NCBI GenBank assembly: GCA_021768245.1
Contig: JAETNO010000013.1
Coordinates: 13,328-77,327 of the forward strand
Origin: Bacteroidaceae bacterium
Lineage (GTDB): Bacteria; Bacteroidota; Bacteroidia; Bacteroidales; Muribaculaceae
DNA length: 64,000 bases
Reading direction: 5' to 3'
Below, one piece after another: positions 7,852 to 16,692 of the stretch. The position numbers were made by a program, and so were the translations under genes. The notes beneath the pieces were generated by a model. It was not told the origin of the DNA. It did not search any database and saw only the letters and a program-made list of their open reading frames with translations. Positions within the stretch are counted from its first letter, which is position 1. Each line of letters begins with the position of its first letter.

Positions 7852-8562
7852 ATGATTCTTCTTTATCGTATTTATCAGCTGTTTGTAATGTGTCCGCTGA
7901 TTGTGGTGGTCACTATCCTTACGGCAGTCGCCACAGTTGTCGGCTCGGCATTGGGTTTCGGCAAATGGTGGGGCTACTATCCTGAGATTTTATGGGCACG
8001 CATCTTTTGCTGGCTCGCTTTCGTGAAGGTAAGCGTGAAAGGCAGGGAGAATATCGACCCTAAGGTTAGCTATGTTTTTGTGGCCAACCATCAGGGGGCT
8101 TATGACATATTTACGGTTTACGGCTATCTCGGCCATAATTTCCGTTGGATGATGAAGCAGAGTTTGCGTAGGATTCCGTTCGTAGGATGGGCATGTGCGT
8201 GGGCAGGTCAGATTTTTGTCGACAATTCATCGGCATCGGCTACGAGACGCACCATGGCGCAGGCTGAGAGGCAACTGAGCGGTGGCATGTCGCTTGTGGT
8301 CTTTCCCGAAGGGGCCCGTTCGTGGACCGGACAGATGGGGCCGTTCAAGAAGGGGGCCTATCGCCTGGCGGTGGAATTCCATCTGCCGGTAGTGCCTTTG
8401 ACAATCGACGGTGCCTTTGATGTGCTTCCGCGTTTCAAGAAATTGCCTGTCCCGGGTCATATCCGGCTCACGATTCATAAGCCGATTCATCCTGCGTCCG
8501 ATGGTCATGACCTTGCCTCGCTGATGAATGAATCGCGCGAGGCCATAGCGTCGGCTCTTTGA
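7852..8562 (+). CDS. plsC: 1-acyl-sn-glycerol-3-phosphate acyltransferase
   Basis: 236 residues from the ATG at 7852. The frame is open up to 7795, but that extension lies upstream of the predicted transcription start. After an N-terminal membrane anchor (about 8-35) come the acyltransferase motifs: the HX4D box NHQGAYD (His80, Asp85), a region with RWMMKQSLRRIPFVGW, and the FPEGARS box (Glu153) that binds the glycerol-phosphate. The enzyme adds the second acyl chain to make phosphatidic acid at the inner face of the cytoplasmic membrane. It stands alone between the divergent sdh operon and groES. Confidence 0.93.
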   Translation: MILLYRIYQLFVMCPLIVVVTILTAVATVVGSALGFGKWWGYYPEILWARIFCWLAFVKVSVKGRENIDPKVSYVFVANHQGAYDIFTVYGYLGHNFRWMMKQSLRRIPFVGWACAWAGQIFVDNSSASATRRTMAQAERQLSGGMSLVVFPEGARSWTGQMGPFKKGAYRLAVEFHLPVVPLTIDGAFDVLPRFKKLPVPGHIRLTIHKPIHPASDGHDLASLMNESREAIASAL

Positions 8563-8614
8563 TTGGGGGAGGTGAACCTATCATTGTGTCTTTATGTTTA
8601 TAATGAAGTGTGAT

Positions 8615-8667
8615 TGCCATTTTGGCAGTCCGTTCTGACATGCCTGCCGTTTGGCACGGTTTATGCA
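8615..8667 (+). promoter_or_regulatory. Sigma-54-like promoter with paired inverted repeats ahead of groES
   Basis: TTGGCACGGTTTATGCA (8651-8667) fits the sigma-54 -24/-12 consensus TGGCACG-N4-TTGCA with one mismatch (ATGCA). Exactly 10 bases separate the key GG and GC. An inverted repeat TGCC-N4-GGCA overlaps the -24 half (8645-8656), and a similar one, TGCCA-N3-TGGCA, lies 30 bp upstream (8615-8627). I find no TAnnTTTG box in this gap. The groES ATG is about 90 bp downstream. Use of sigma-54 here is an inference. Confidence 0.5.
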
Positions 8668-8758
8668 GTATTTCATGAGTGACAACACAGCGGTGCTCCC
8701 TACCGTGAAAAATAAATGAATAATCATCAAATAATTAACCAAATTATAGGAAATAACT

Positions 8759-9034
8759 ATGAATATTAAGCCATTAGCTGACAGAGTGCTGATTAGCCCC
8801 ACTCCTGTCGAGGAAGTGACAGCGGCCGGTATCATCATCCCCGAAACTGCCAAGGAAAAGCCTTTGAAGGGCACAGTGATTGCTACCGGCAACGGTACAA
8901 AGGATGAGGAAATGGTTGTCAAGGCTGGCGACGAAGTGCTTTTCGGAAAATATGCCGGAACCGAAGTTGAGCTTGAAGGCACAAAATATCTCATCATGCG
9001 TCAGAGCGACGTTCTCGCAGTTATTGAAAAATAA
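8759..9034 (+). CDS. groES: Co-chaperonin GroES (Cpn10)
   Basis: 91 residues, normal length. It starts MNIKPLADRVLISPTP. The mobile loop region EEVTAAGIIIPETAKEKP (about 19-36) contains the III tripeptide that docks onto GroEL. The later GDEVLFGKYAGTEVELEG and the end YLIMRQSDVLAVIE are standard. A heptamer forms the lid of the folding chamber in the cytoplasm. It is cotranscribed with groEL, 19 bp downstream. Confidence 0.98.
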   Translation: MNIKPLADRVLISPTPVEEVTAAGIIIPETAKEKPLKGTVIATGNGTKDEEMVVKAGDEVLFGKYAGTEVELEGTKYLIMRQSDVLAVIEK

Positions 9035-9053
9035 TTAAAAACTTGGAATCATC

Positions 9054-10691
9054 ATGGCAAAAGAAATAAAATTTGATATCAAAGCTCGTGAAGAGCTTAA
9101 GAAAGGCGTCGACGCTCTTGCCGACGCAGTCAAAGTGACACTCGGTCCTAAAGGCCGCAATGTAATCATCGAGAAAAAATTCGGTGCTCCCCATATTACT
9201 AAAGACGGTGTCAGCGTGGCCCGTGAGGTTGAACTTGAGGACCCGTTCCAGAACATGGGCGCACAGCTCGTGAAGGAAGTGGCTTCCAAGACAGGTGATG
9301 ACGCAGGCGACGGTACAACAACAGCTACCGTACTTGCTCAGGCTATCATCAACGTTGGTCTTAAGAATGTTGCCGCAGGAGCCAATCCTATGGACATCAA
9401 GCGTGGTATTGACCGTGCGGTTGCCGTGGTTGTCGAAGGCATCAAGGCCCAGAGCGAGGAAGTGGGCGACGATTTCAAGAAAATCGAGGATGTGGCCCGT
9501 ATTTCCGCCAACAACGACGAGGCTATCGGCCATCTCATCGCCGAGGCTATGAAGAAGGTGAAGAAAGAAGGCGTGATAACAGTCGACGAGGCAAAGGGTA
9601 CTGAGACCACAGTGGATATCGTCGAAGGTATGCAGTTTGACCGTGGCTATATCTCTCCCTACTTCGTGACCAACACTGAAAAGATGGAATGTGAGATGGA
9701 AAGCCCTTACATTCTTATCTATGACAAGAAGATTTCAAACATTAAGGATATCCTTCCCGTGCTTGAGGCTACCGCTCAAAGCGGACGCGGGCTTCTCATC
9801 ATCTCTGAGGATGTTGACCAGGAAGCTCTTGCGACCCTCGTTGTCAACCGTCTCCGTGGCTCGTTGAAGGTTTGTGCCGTTAAGGCTCCCGGCTTCGGTG
9901 ACCGTCGTAAGGAAATGCTTGAGGACATCGCGGTACTTACCGGTGGCGTAGTGATTTCCGAGGAGAAGGGCATGCAGCTTGCCACTGCAACGGTCGATAT
10001 GCTTGGCCGTGCAGAGAAGATTACCGTCAACAAGGAAAACACCACTATCGTCAACGGTGCCGGCAGCAAGGATGCCATCGCCGCACGCGTAGCCCAGATT
10101 AAGGCTCAGATTGAGCAGACTACAAGCGACTATGACCGTGAGAAGCTTCAGGAACGTCTTGCCAAGCTTGCCGGTGGTGTAGCTGTGCTCCATATCGGGG
10201 CTCCTTCTGAAGTGGAGATGAAGGAGAAGAAAGACCGTGTCGACGACGCTCTTAGCGCTACCCGTGCAGCTATCGCCGAAGGTATCGTGCCTGGTGGTGG
10301 CGTGGCATATATCCGTTGTGTCAAGAGCCTTGAGAATCTTAAGGGTGCTAACGATGATGAGACCACCGGTATTCATATCGTGCTCCGTGCCATCGAGGAA
10401 CCTTTGCGCCAGATTGTTGCCAATGCAGGCCAGGAAGGTGCTGTAGTAGTTCAGAAGGTTAAGGACGGAAACGCTGACTTCGGCTATAATGCCCGTACCG
10501 ATACGTATGAGAACCTTCTTGCCGCAGGCGTTATCGACCCTGCCAAGGTGACACGTGTTGCTCTTGAGAACGCCGCTTCTATTGCCGGAATGTTCCTCAC
10601 GACCGAGTGTGTTATCGCTGACAAGAAAGAAGAAAATCCTGCTCCCGCTATGCCTGCTCCTGGTATGGGTGGCATGGGCGGCATGATGTAA
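9054..10691 (+). CDS. groEL: Chaperonin GroEL (Cpn60)
   Basis: 545 residues, full length. The ATP site has LGPKGRNVIIEKKFG and GDGTTTATVLAQ (catalytic Asp in DAGDGTT). The apical domain, with AVKAPGFGDRRK, is intact, and the equatorial domain returns with GIVPGGGVAY. The C-terminus ends in the Gly-Met-rich tail GMGGMGGMM that lines the chamber floor. It folds cytosolic proteins with GroES and ATP. It ends before the strong terminator at 10731-10769. Confidence 0.99.
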   Translation: MAKEIKFDIKAREELKKGVDALADAVKVTLGPKGRNVIIEKKFGAPHITKDGVSVAREVELEDPFQNMGAQLVKEVASKTGDDAGDGTTTATVLAQAIINVGLKNVAAGANPMDIKRGIDRAVAVVVEGIKAQSEEVGDDFKKIEDVARISANNDEAIGHLIAEAMKKVKKEGVITVDEAKGTETTVDIVEGMQFDRGYISPYFVTNTEKMECEMESPYILIYDKKISNIKDILPVLEATAQSGRGLLIISEDVDQEALATLVVNRLRGSLKVCAVKAPGFGDRRKEMLEDIAVLTGGVVISEEKGMQLATATVDMLGRAEKITVNKENTTIVNGAGSKDAIAARVAQIKAQIEQTTSDYDREKLQERLAKLAGGVAVLHIGAPSEVEMKEKKDRVDDALSATRAAIAEGIVPGGGVAYIRCVKSLENLKGANDDETTGIHIVLRAIEEPLRQIVANAGQEGAVVVQKVKDGNADFGYNARTDTYENLLAAGVIDPAKVTRVALENAASIAGMFLTTECVIADKKEENPAPAMPAPGMGGMGGMM

Positions 10692-10730
10692 AAAGGTTGA
10701 TTCCTCTGCATCGCAGGCCATGAATATAAG

Positions 10731-10769
10731 AATCGCTTCCCCGCATGAAAGCGCGGAAGCGATTTTTTT
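10731..10769 (+). terminator. Rho-independent terminator of groESL
   Basis: AATCGCTTCC (10731-10740) pairs with GGAAGCGATT (10755-10764). Three more pairs form inside after one mismatch, with a 6-nt loop, and T7 follows. It lies 40 bp after the groEL stop. Confidence 0.9.
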
Positions 10770-10802
10770 ATTTTATTAATAATGGCCTCATGCAAATTTT
10801 CG

Positions 10803-10810
10803 TACATTTG
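10803..10810 (+). promoter_or_regulatory. -7 box TACATTTG of the thioredoxin-like gene
   Basis: Matches TAnnTTTG 21 bp before the ATG at 10832. This rules out the frame extension back to 10745, which also overlaps the groEL terminator. No clear -33 element. Confidence 0.55.
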
Positions 10811-10831
10811 CACAAACAATTATTAATTTTT

Positions 10832-11944
10832 ATGAAAAAGAATCATATTACCATGATTTGCGCAGGTCTGCTCGCTGTGAGTGCCTGCTCATTGAAGGCT
10901 CAGTCAAATTACACGGTGACTATTCCTGTAGCGCCTGAAAATAATAACGCCATGGCCTATCTCTTCGATTGGGACAGCAGCCAGAAAGTTGACTCGGTTA
11001 TAGTGACCGATGGCGTCGCAAAGTTCTCTGGAAATGTTTCCGAACCATTCATCGGACGCCTTGTCGTTGACGGAGAACGCGGTCCGATTTTCATTGTCGA
11101 GCCCGGAAATGTAACCCTTTCCGACGAATGGGCTGCCTCGGGTACTCCGCTAAATGACAGGATGGAATCCTACACCGAGCGTCGCAATCAAATTGTGGCT
11201 GAATTCAGGTCACTTGACCAGAACGATTCCACTCAGATGGAGAAAGGTAAGGTTCTCGAAGCAGAATATATGTCTCTTCCCAATAAGGCCTATGAAGAGA
11301 ACAAGGGAAACCTTGTAGGGCTTTATTGGTTCCTTCAGGAAGTTTATGACATGGAGCTTGACGTGGCTAAGCTCGACGCTCTTATCGCACAGGACGCCTC
11401 TTTGGCCAAATCAAAACGTGTCGACTCCTTCCGCACCAATCTTGTTGCCAAGGACGCCACTTCGGAGGGTAAGCACTATAAGGATTTCACCGTAAGTTAC
11501 AACGGCAAGGAGGAGAAACTCTCTGACTATGTGAAGCCCGGCAAATACACTCTCGTCGATTTTTGGGCAAGCTGGTGCGGCCCGTGCATCCGTCAGACCA
11601 AAGTAATAAAGGAACTTTATAACAAATATAAGGATAAAGGCCTTGATGTCGTTGGTGTGGCTGTATGGGATGAGCCTGAAAACACCCTCAAGGCAATCAA
11701 GAGTCATGACCTGCAGTGGCCCTGTATCATCAATGCGCAGACAATCCCCACTGACCTTTACGGAATCTCGGGTATCCCCTGTATCATTCTCATAAATCCT
11801 GAAGGAATCATAGTGTCACGCGACAAACAGAGCCAGGCCCTGATTGACGATGTCGACAATGCGATGGCTTCCTATGAGGCATCGCAGCCTCAGGCTTCGG
11901 TTGCCGTTCCGACAGCGGAAAAAGATACAGCCCTCATATTCTAA
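10832..11944 (+). CDS. Thioredoxin-fold lipoprotein (TlpA/ResA-like) with N-terminal DUF4369-like domain
   Basis: 370 residues from the ATG at 10832, chosen because the -7 box lies just upstream and a signal peptide follows. The lipobox VSAC gives lipidated Cys19. Residues about 25-130 form a beta-rich domain of the kind called DUF4369 in Bacteroidota thiol oxidoreductases. A helical linker follows. The C-terminal thioredoxin domain (about 225-345) has WASWCGPC with the redox pair Cys249 and Cys252, and a cis-Pro in SGIPCIILI. It should act in the periplasm as a thiol-disulfide reductase, but its partner is not evident. An Ala/Pro-rich tail follows the domain. Confidence 0.88.
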   Translation: MKKNHITMICAGLLAVSACSLKAQSNYTVTIPVAPENNNAMAYLFDWDSSQKVDSVIVTDGVAKFSGNVSEPFIGRLVVDGERGPIFIVEPGNVTLSDEWAASGTPLNDRMESYTERRNQIVAEFRSLDQNDSTQMEKGKVLEAEYMSLPNKAYEENKGNLVGLYWFLQEVYDMELDVAKLDALIAQDASLAKSKRVDSFRTNLVAKDATSEGKHYKDFTVSYNGKEEKLSDYVKPGKYTLVDFWASWCGPCIRQTKVIKELYNKYKDKGLDVVGVAVWDEPENTLKAIKSHDLQWPCIINAQTIPTDLYGISGIPCIILINPEGIIVSRDKQSQALIDDVDNAMASYEASQPQASVAVPTAEKDTALIF

Positions 11945-12091
11945 GGGGAGATATTAGATGCTGCCTACGGTTTCATTGATTCATAAATAAAAGATAATAT
12001 TGCCTTATCTGCCGATATATAATACTTTATCTGTCATTTAAGTTATTTATGAATTTATCTACCTTAATTTTATTATTAAACATATTTGCTT

Positions 12092-12859
12092 ATGACCGAA
12101 AAGGATCTTAAAGACCTTCTCGATACAGAGGCGGCGAGGATAAACTCGCCGTCTTTTATTTCAGAAGACCCTGTTCAGTTCCCACGACGTTTCTCTGACT
12201 TGCGTGACATCGAGATTGTCTCGCTGCTCGTGTCCGCGATTGCCTGGGGCAACCGGAAGATGATTTGTCGCGATTGCGACCGTCTGCTGGCCATGATGGC
12301 AAACAGGCCCTACCGTTTCATGATGGATGAGGCTTATGAGGAATTGCCGGATGGCCTTAATATCCACCGCACATTTTTCACACAGCATCTGAAGCACTAT
12401 CTCCGTGGCTTGCGCGCTATCTATTTCCGCTATGGTTCTCTTCAGGACTTCGCGCGGTCGGAGGATATAGCATCGTCTGAAGAATCGGCCTGGAAACTTG
12501 TAGCCGGAATAAACCGTGTGCTTGCCGAAACCGACCCTTCCCATAACGACCTTGCATGCCGTTGTCTTCCCCAGAATCTTCAGACCACTGCGTTGAAGCG
12601 AGTAAATATGGCGTTGCGTTGGCTTGTAAGAAATGACGGTATCGTTGACCTTGGTGTATGGGATGTCATTAAACCGTCACAGCTCTTCATCCCGCTCGAT
12701 GTGCATGTAGGGGATATTTCCCGTGAGCTTGGTCTGCTGACCCGTAAGGCCAACGACCGTCGTGCGGTTGAAGAGGTGACGGCTCATCTGCGCCGTTTCA
12801 ATCCTGAGGATCCGACTCTTTATGATTTCGCGCTTTTCGGCATAGGGATGAAGCTATAG
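12092..12859 (+). CDS. TIGR02757 family protein (DUF2400)
   Basis: 255 residues. I take the ATG at 12092 (MTEKDLKDLLDTEAARINSP) rather than the TTG two codons earlier. Features typical of the family are the DPVQFPRRFSDLRDIEIVSLLVSAIAWGNRKMI region (about 27-60), the FFTQHLKHYLRGLRAIY segment, KRVNMALRWLVRNDGIVDLGVW, and the C-terminal DPTLYDFALFGIGM. The family is widespread in Bacteroidota. Its AWGNR/W(L/M)VR patterns resemble helix-hairpin-helix DNA glycosylases, but no activity has been established to my knowledge. It ends 2 bp from the convergent receptor gene, so the two transcripts must overlap. Confidence 0.85.
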   Translation: MTEKDLKDLLDTEAARINSPSFISEDPVQFPRRFSDLRDIEIVSLLVSAIAWGNRKMICRDCDRLLAMMANRPYRFMMDEAYEELPDGLNIHRTFFTQHLKHYLRGLRAIYFRYGSLQDFARSEDIASSEESAWKLVAGINRVLAETDPSHNDLACRCLPQNLQTTALKRVNMALRWLVRNDGIVDLGVWDVIKPSQLFIPLDVHVGDISRELGLLTRKANDRRAVEEVTAHLRRFNPEDPTLYDFALFGIGMKL

Positions 12860-12861
12860 CC

Positions 12862-14916
12862 TCACATGCGCCTCAACTCAGCCTCATTGGCCGATTCTCC
12901 CTTATAGCTGCTTTTCCGTGGCTGGAACCGGTAGCTGATGTTGAGTGAGACACCCCTGTGGTCGTAGCTTTGGCGTTTATCCACGTATATGCCGAAAGTA
13001 TTCATCGACCAGTCATTATTGGCGGTATTGAATATGTCTGTCGCCGATAATTTCACCGTCAGGGCCTTGTTGAGGAAAGTCCTGCCTATCGATGCGTCCA
13101 TGCTCATCCATATGGTTCCGAATCGGTTGGTGTGCATGTCTCCGGAGCTTCGTCCGCTGATGTTTGCTGTGATAAGCCAGCTGTGGGGGAGTGAGATTGT
13201 GTTGTCGAAATAATATGAAAAGATAGGACGGTTATAGCGTGTACCCTCTATTTCGAGCCATTGCTTGTAGACACCTGCCGTTATATTCGGATTCCAGGCC
13301 TTTACTGTCTTACTCCATATTATATATAGGCTGAATAATGAGACATCGATATTTATCGGATGCATCAACAGCTGTAGTGTCGGGGCGGGGTAGAGCTGTT
13401 TGACGAACGCATAGGTATCGGTGCTGCGTATATAATCGGCCTGCAATATGAAATCATTCCATCGTCCGAAAACTTGTGCGTCGTGCATGCGTTCGTCCTT
13501 AAGCAGCGGATTCCCTCCTTCGATTTCATGGCGTCCGACATAGTTCAGCGCTCCTGTCAGCTGGGAATAAGGGGGTCTTACAGCTGTCGTTTTATAACTT
13601 AGGCTAATCTCCGCCTGCTCGTTGAATGAATAGCCGAGTGATATGTCTGGCGTCAGGTTATGGTCACGGCGTCGGATGTCACTGCGGTAGTCAGTGTACT
13701 CATATCTTCCTCCTGCCGAGAGACTGAATCTTCCGAACAGGCGGCTCCATGAAGCGAATATCGCTGTCGAATTCTGTCGGGTCAAGGTCAACGATGAGGG
13801 TATATAATTCCCTATTTCCTCGTTGAGCATATGGAAGTCGAGACGGGTCCGTGTATATGTCTCCTGTGTTCCTACCGTGAATTCTCCTTTACAGAGCGGG
13901 AAATTGAGATATAATTTGCCTGCCCATAGGGTGGATGTCTTGTGGTCGAAGGAATTTACCGATGGGGTTGATGAATCCGGATAGGATGTCTCTGTAGTGT
14001 TGTCAGATTTCGAACTGCGGAAATCCCCGTCGAAATGCAGTCTGTATCTGTCAGCGAAGGTATCGTCGTAGTATGCTGACACCCTATGGCTGTGCGCTTT
14101 TATATTTTTGTCGATCCTTCTGTCTATCGGGGATTCGCTGTTGAGCCATTCAGTCCCGGTGTTTCTGACGTCTGCCTGCTCGGGGTTGAATCTGTAGTAG
14201 CCGCCGAATGATAGCTTGTCTTTTGAATAGTTGAAGCCGGTTTTGACTGTTCCTGCGTTTGTCGGGTAACTGTTGTGTTGTGAACCGCCGACCGATGTTT
14301 TCTTCCCTTCATAATCAAGTGTGTTCAATGTCCGGCCTTTTATGAGGGAATTGCTGTGGTTGATGGAGCCGGAGACGAAAATGTCGACATGTCCTGAGCG
14401 ATAGTTCAGGTCAAGTAAATCCATTATCGACCATTTGCGGTTGCGTTTCGCTTCAAATTGGTCTGAAAGTGACAGCCCTTGCATGAAATTGTGTCGCGTG
14501 GTAATTTTCAACACCGCATCTGTGGTGCTTTCATACATTGCGCCGGGAGCCATTTGCAACTCAATCTTTTTGATATTATTTGACAATAGGTGTTGAAGTT
14601 CCTGATTGTCGCGCATAGGACGTCCGTCGATATATATTTCAATATTCTGGCGCCCGATGATGCTTACGGCTCCGTTGTCGACTTTAATCATAGGGAGTTG
14701 TGCGAGCACGTCAAGGGCGTTTCCTAAGTTCTGTAGATTGGAGCCGGGGATAGTTGTCACCAATGTGCTGCCTTCGAGTTTGGTGGCGGGTTGCCGGGCC
14801 ATTACCACTATTTCCTGAAGGTTTAACGACAATGAGTCTGTTTCGTTCGCAGTCTGAGCATGGCATACTATGGCCGTGAAAGCGGCAAGAAAAATACAAA
14901 GTTTTTTTACGTTCAT
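12862..14916 (-). CDS. TonB-receptor-like outer-membrane beta-barrel protein
   Basis: 684 residues. The signal peptide ends near residue 20. A plug-like domain (about 30-145) has LQEIVVMARQP, PMIKVDNGAVSIIGRQNIEIYIDGRPM and the IKKIELQMAPGAMYES strand. The rest is a barrel of alternating aromatic strands. It lacks the N-terminal carboxypeptidase-regulatory domain usual in SusC-type receptors and resembles the outer-membrane beta-barrel-3 family, which also includes small receptors without a SusD partner. No SusD gene is nearby, so polysaccharide uptake is not implied. The substrate is unknown. A good promoter lies just upstream. Confidence 0.85.
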   Translation of the reverse strand: MNVKKLCIFLAAFTAIVCHAQTANETDSLSLNLQEIVVMARQPATKLEGSTLVTTIPGSNLQNLGNALDVLAQLPMIKVDNGAVSIIGRQNIEIYIDGRPMRDNQELQHLLSNNIKKIELQMAPGAMYESTTDAVLKITTRHNFMQGLSLSDQFEAKRNRKWSIMDLLDLNYRSGHVDIFVSGSINHSNSLIKGRTLNTLDYEGKKTSVGGSQHNSYPTNAGTVKTGFNYSKDKLSFGGYYRFNPEQADVRNTGTEWLNSESPIDRRIDKNIKAHSHRVSAYYDDTFADRYRLHFDGDFRSSKSDNTTETSYPDSSTPSVNSFDHKTSTLWAGKLYLNFPLCKGEFTVGTQETYTRTRLDFHMLNEEIGNYIPSSLTLTRQNSTAIFASWSRLFGRFSLSAGGRYEYTDYRSDIRRRDHNLTPDISLGYSFNEQAEISLSYKTTAVRPPYSQLTGALNYVGRHEIEGGNPLLKDERMHDAQVFGRWNDFILQADYIRSTDTYAFVKQLYPAPTLQLLMHPINIDVSLFSLYIIWSKTVKAWNPNITAGVYKQWLEIEGTRYNRPIFSYYFDNTISLPHSWLITANISGRSSGDMHTNRFGTIWMSMDASIGRTFLNKALTVKLSATDIFNTANNDWSMNTFGIYVDKRQSYDHRGVSLNISYRFQPRKSSYKGESANEAELRRM

Positions 14917-14935
14917 AATCGATGAATTTTTCTTG

Positions 14936-14968
14936 CAAAATTACCGCTTAAATTCATCGTCCGCCAAA
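14936..14968 (-). promoter_or_regulatory. Promoter of the beta-barrel receptor gene
   Basis: Minus strand: TTTG (14968-14965), 21-bp spacer, TAATTTTG (14943-14936), 19 bp before the ATG at 14916. Confidence 0.65.
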
Positions 14969-15051
14969 TTTGCAGTCTGACATGCTCGTTTGTAACTTAT
15001 TGGTGATTAGTGGTTTGTGGCTTGATAAAACCGCTTTTTCTGACAATCTTT

Positions 15052-16656
15052 TTATGACCGCGACTGTATGAACCTGTCGAGGTCGTCGTTATTGTTGAGT
15101 GAAAGCCGTTGGCGCAGACGGTAACGGGCGGTGTTGACGCTTGCACGGGTAATTCCTAATGACAGGGCCGTTTCTTCTGAATTAAGTTTCAGATAGATGA
15201 GCATACATAGCAGTTCATCTTTTGTGGTCAGTGTCGGAAATTCTGATTTCAGATTTTTGATTAGATTCGGGTATAGCGAGTTGAATGAGCGTCGGAAAAT
15301 TACTTCGTCCTCCTTTGTCAATATTACGGGATTTAACGGAGGAGCCACGGCTCTTTCTACTGTTTGTTCATGGGATTGCGCCTTTTCAAGAGTTTCATTC
15401 AGCTCTTCTATCTTGCTGTTGAGTGCCTGCTGTGTCGACAGGAGTTTGTTGATTTCATTCCAACTTTCGGCTATTTTGCGTTTTGCGGTTTTATGGCGCT
15501 CGATAAACAGAATTATCAGGGCTATCATTGCGATAATTGCAAAGATTGTCGCAGTCCAAAGCAAGGTGTTGTTTCGCTGAGTGAACTTCAGTTTCTGCTC
15601 CATAAGTTGGTTCTCAGCTTCCTTTATTGAAGTTCGCCAACGGAAGTCTGCACCTATGGCACTGTTTATCTTGTTGCGGACGGCTGACGAGTCTACTTCC
15701 GACACATATCTGGGAAATATTTTTGCGAGTTTCTTTCCGTCGCCGGCTTTTGCATATGCATTGGCGAGTAGTCTCAGTCCCCATGCGATGGATTCATCCC
15801 ATTGCAATTCTTCAAATTCGTTCATGGCTTGCTCCATGATTGGGATGCCTTTCGATGTCTGGCCAATCTTCACATAGCCAAGTCCGGTTATAAACCGTTC
15901 AGTTGCGGTGACATTTTGGTCTGAGGTAGAATCTCCCGACAGTTTCTCTAATTCTGCAATCATGCTTCGTATGGTATCGGGATTGGATTTCCACTCAATA
16001 TACGATATAGCCCGGTCCGACTTTAGTTTCCTGAGATAAATCGGAGTGTTATTATATTGTCTGACGGCTATGAGTGCACTGTCATAGGTGCATAATGCTT
16101 TGTCCCATTGATTTATGTATGCATATTGGGCACCTCGCATCCTCCATAGTTCGGATAGCATAACAGGGTCATTGGTTTTGGCATAGTCAATCGCTTTAGC
16201 GTTCAATTCCAATGCTTCCTGACTGAGTCCGAGGGTGGAATATAGATTCGAAAGATTTCCCATCAACTTGATGTTTCCTCTCACGGTGCCGGATGTCGGA
16301 TTGGAATTCAGTGTGTCCATTGCCTCATGAAGATACTCCAACGCACGGCGGTAGTCGCCGTTACGACGATAAAAATAGCCGGTCTGGCTAAGTACATTGA
16401 CTGCCGCGTCAGGACTCTTGCCACTGTACATCTGCTCCAATGCTTTCTGTTGGACTGCCATATACTCATCGGTCGGAGCTCCGTCATACATCATTGTTTC
16501 GGCAAGCTGGTTGTAGGATATGGAATCAGTCTCTGTGGGCTTATCCGAAACTCCGTGTTTGCAGCCTATTATAGGTAGTATGCACAGTATGATTGCTGTC
16601 AGGCATGCAGTGCTTGAATGTTTCTTAAGTATATTGTGGTAACGGTTTTTGGCCAT
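15052..16656 (-). CDS. Membrane-anchored TPR protein with C-terminal LuxR-like HTH
   Basis: 534 residues. The N-terminal signal ends in a lipobox-like PIIGC (Cys32). Tetratricopeptide repeats fill about 60-345, for example GYFYRRNGDYRRALEYLHEAM and QWDKALCTYDSALIA. A single membrane helix lies at about 364-386, then a cytoplasmic coiled coil (about 395-435) and a helix-turn-helix (about 473-525: TTKDELLCMLIYLKLNSEET, then SVNTARYRLRQRL). The layout is a one-piece sensor: periplasmic TPRs sense and the cytoplasmic HTH binds DNA. The protein is common in Bacteroidota, but ligand and targets are unknown. It follows a second, shorter member 36 bp upstream. Confidence 0.8.
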   Translation of the reverse strand: MAKNRYHNILKKHSSTACLTAIILCILPIIGCKHGVSDKPTETDSISYNQLAETMMYDGAPTDEYMAVQQKALEQMYSGKSPDAAVNVLSQTGYFYRRNGDYRRALEYLHEAMDTLNSNPTSGTVRGNIKLMGNLSNLYSTLGLSQEALELNAKAIDYAKTNDPVMLSELWRMRGAQYAYINQWDKALCTYDSALIAVRQYNNTPIYLRKLKSDRAISYIEWKSNPDTIRSMIAELEKLSGDSTSDQNVTATERFITGLGYVKIGQTSKGIPIMEQAMNEFEELQWDESIAWGLRLLANAYAKAGDGKKLAKIFPRYVSEVDSSAVRNKINSAIGADFRWRTSIKEAENQLMEQKLKFTQRNNTLLWTATIFAIIAMIALIILFIERHKTAKRKIAESWNEINKLLSTQQALNSKIEELNETLEKAQSHEQTVERAVAPPLNPVILTKEDEVIFRRSFNSLYPNLIKNLKSEFPTLTTKDELLCMLIYLKLNSEETALSLGITRASVNTARYRLRQRLSLNNNDDLDRFIQSRS

Positions 16657-16692
16657 TGTCGTTTGAGAAGATTTTGTCAGATAATTAGGTTT

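Noticed and set aside
9735..10721. A 328-residue open frame on the minus strand opposite groEL
   Set aside because: It is fully antisense to a certain gene with strong codon bias. Its translation has no family features, and it has no promoter.
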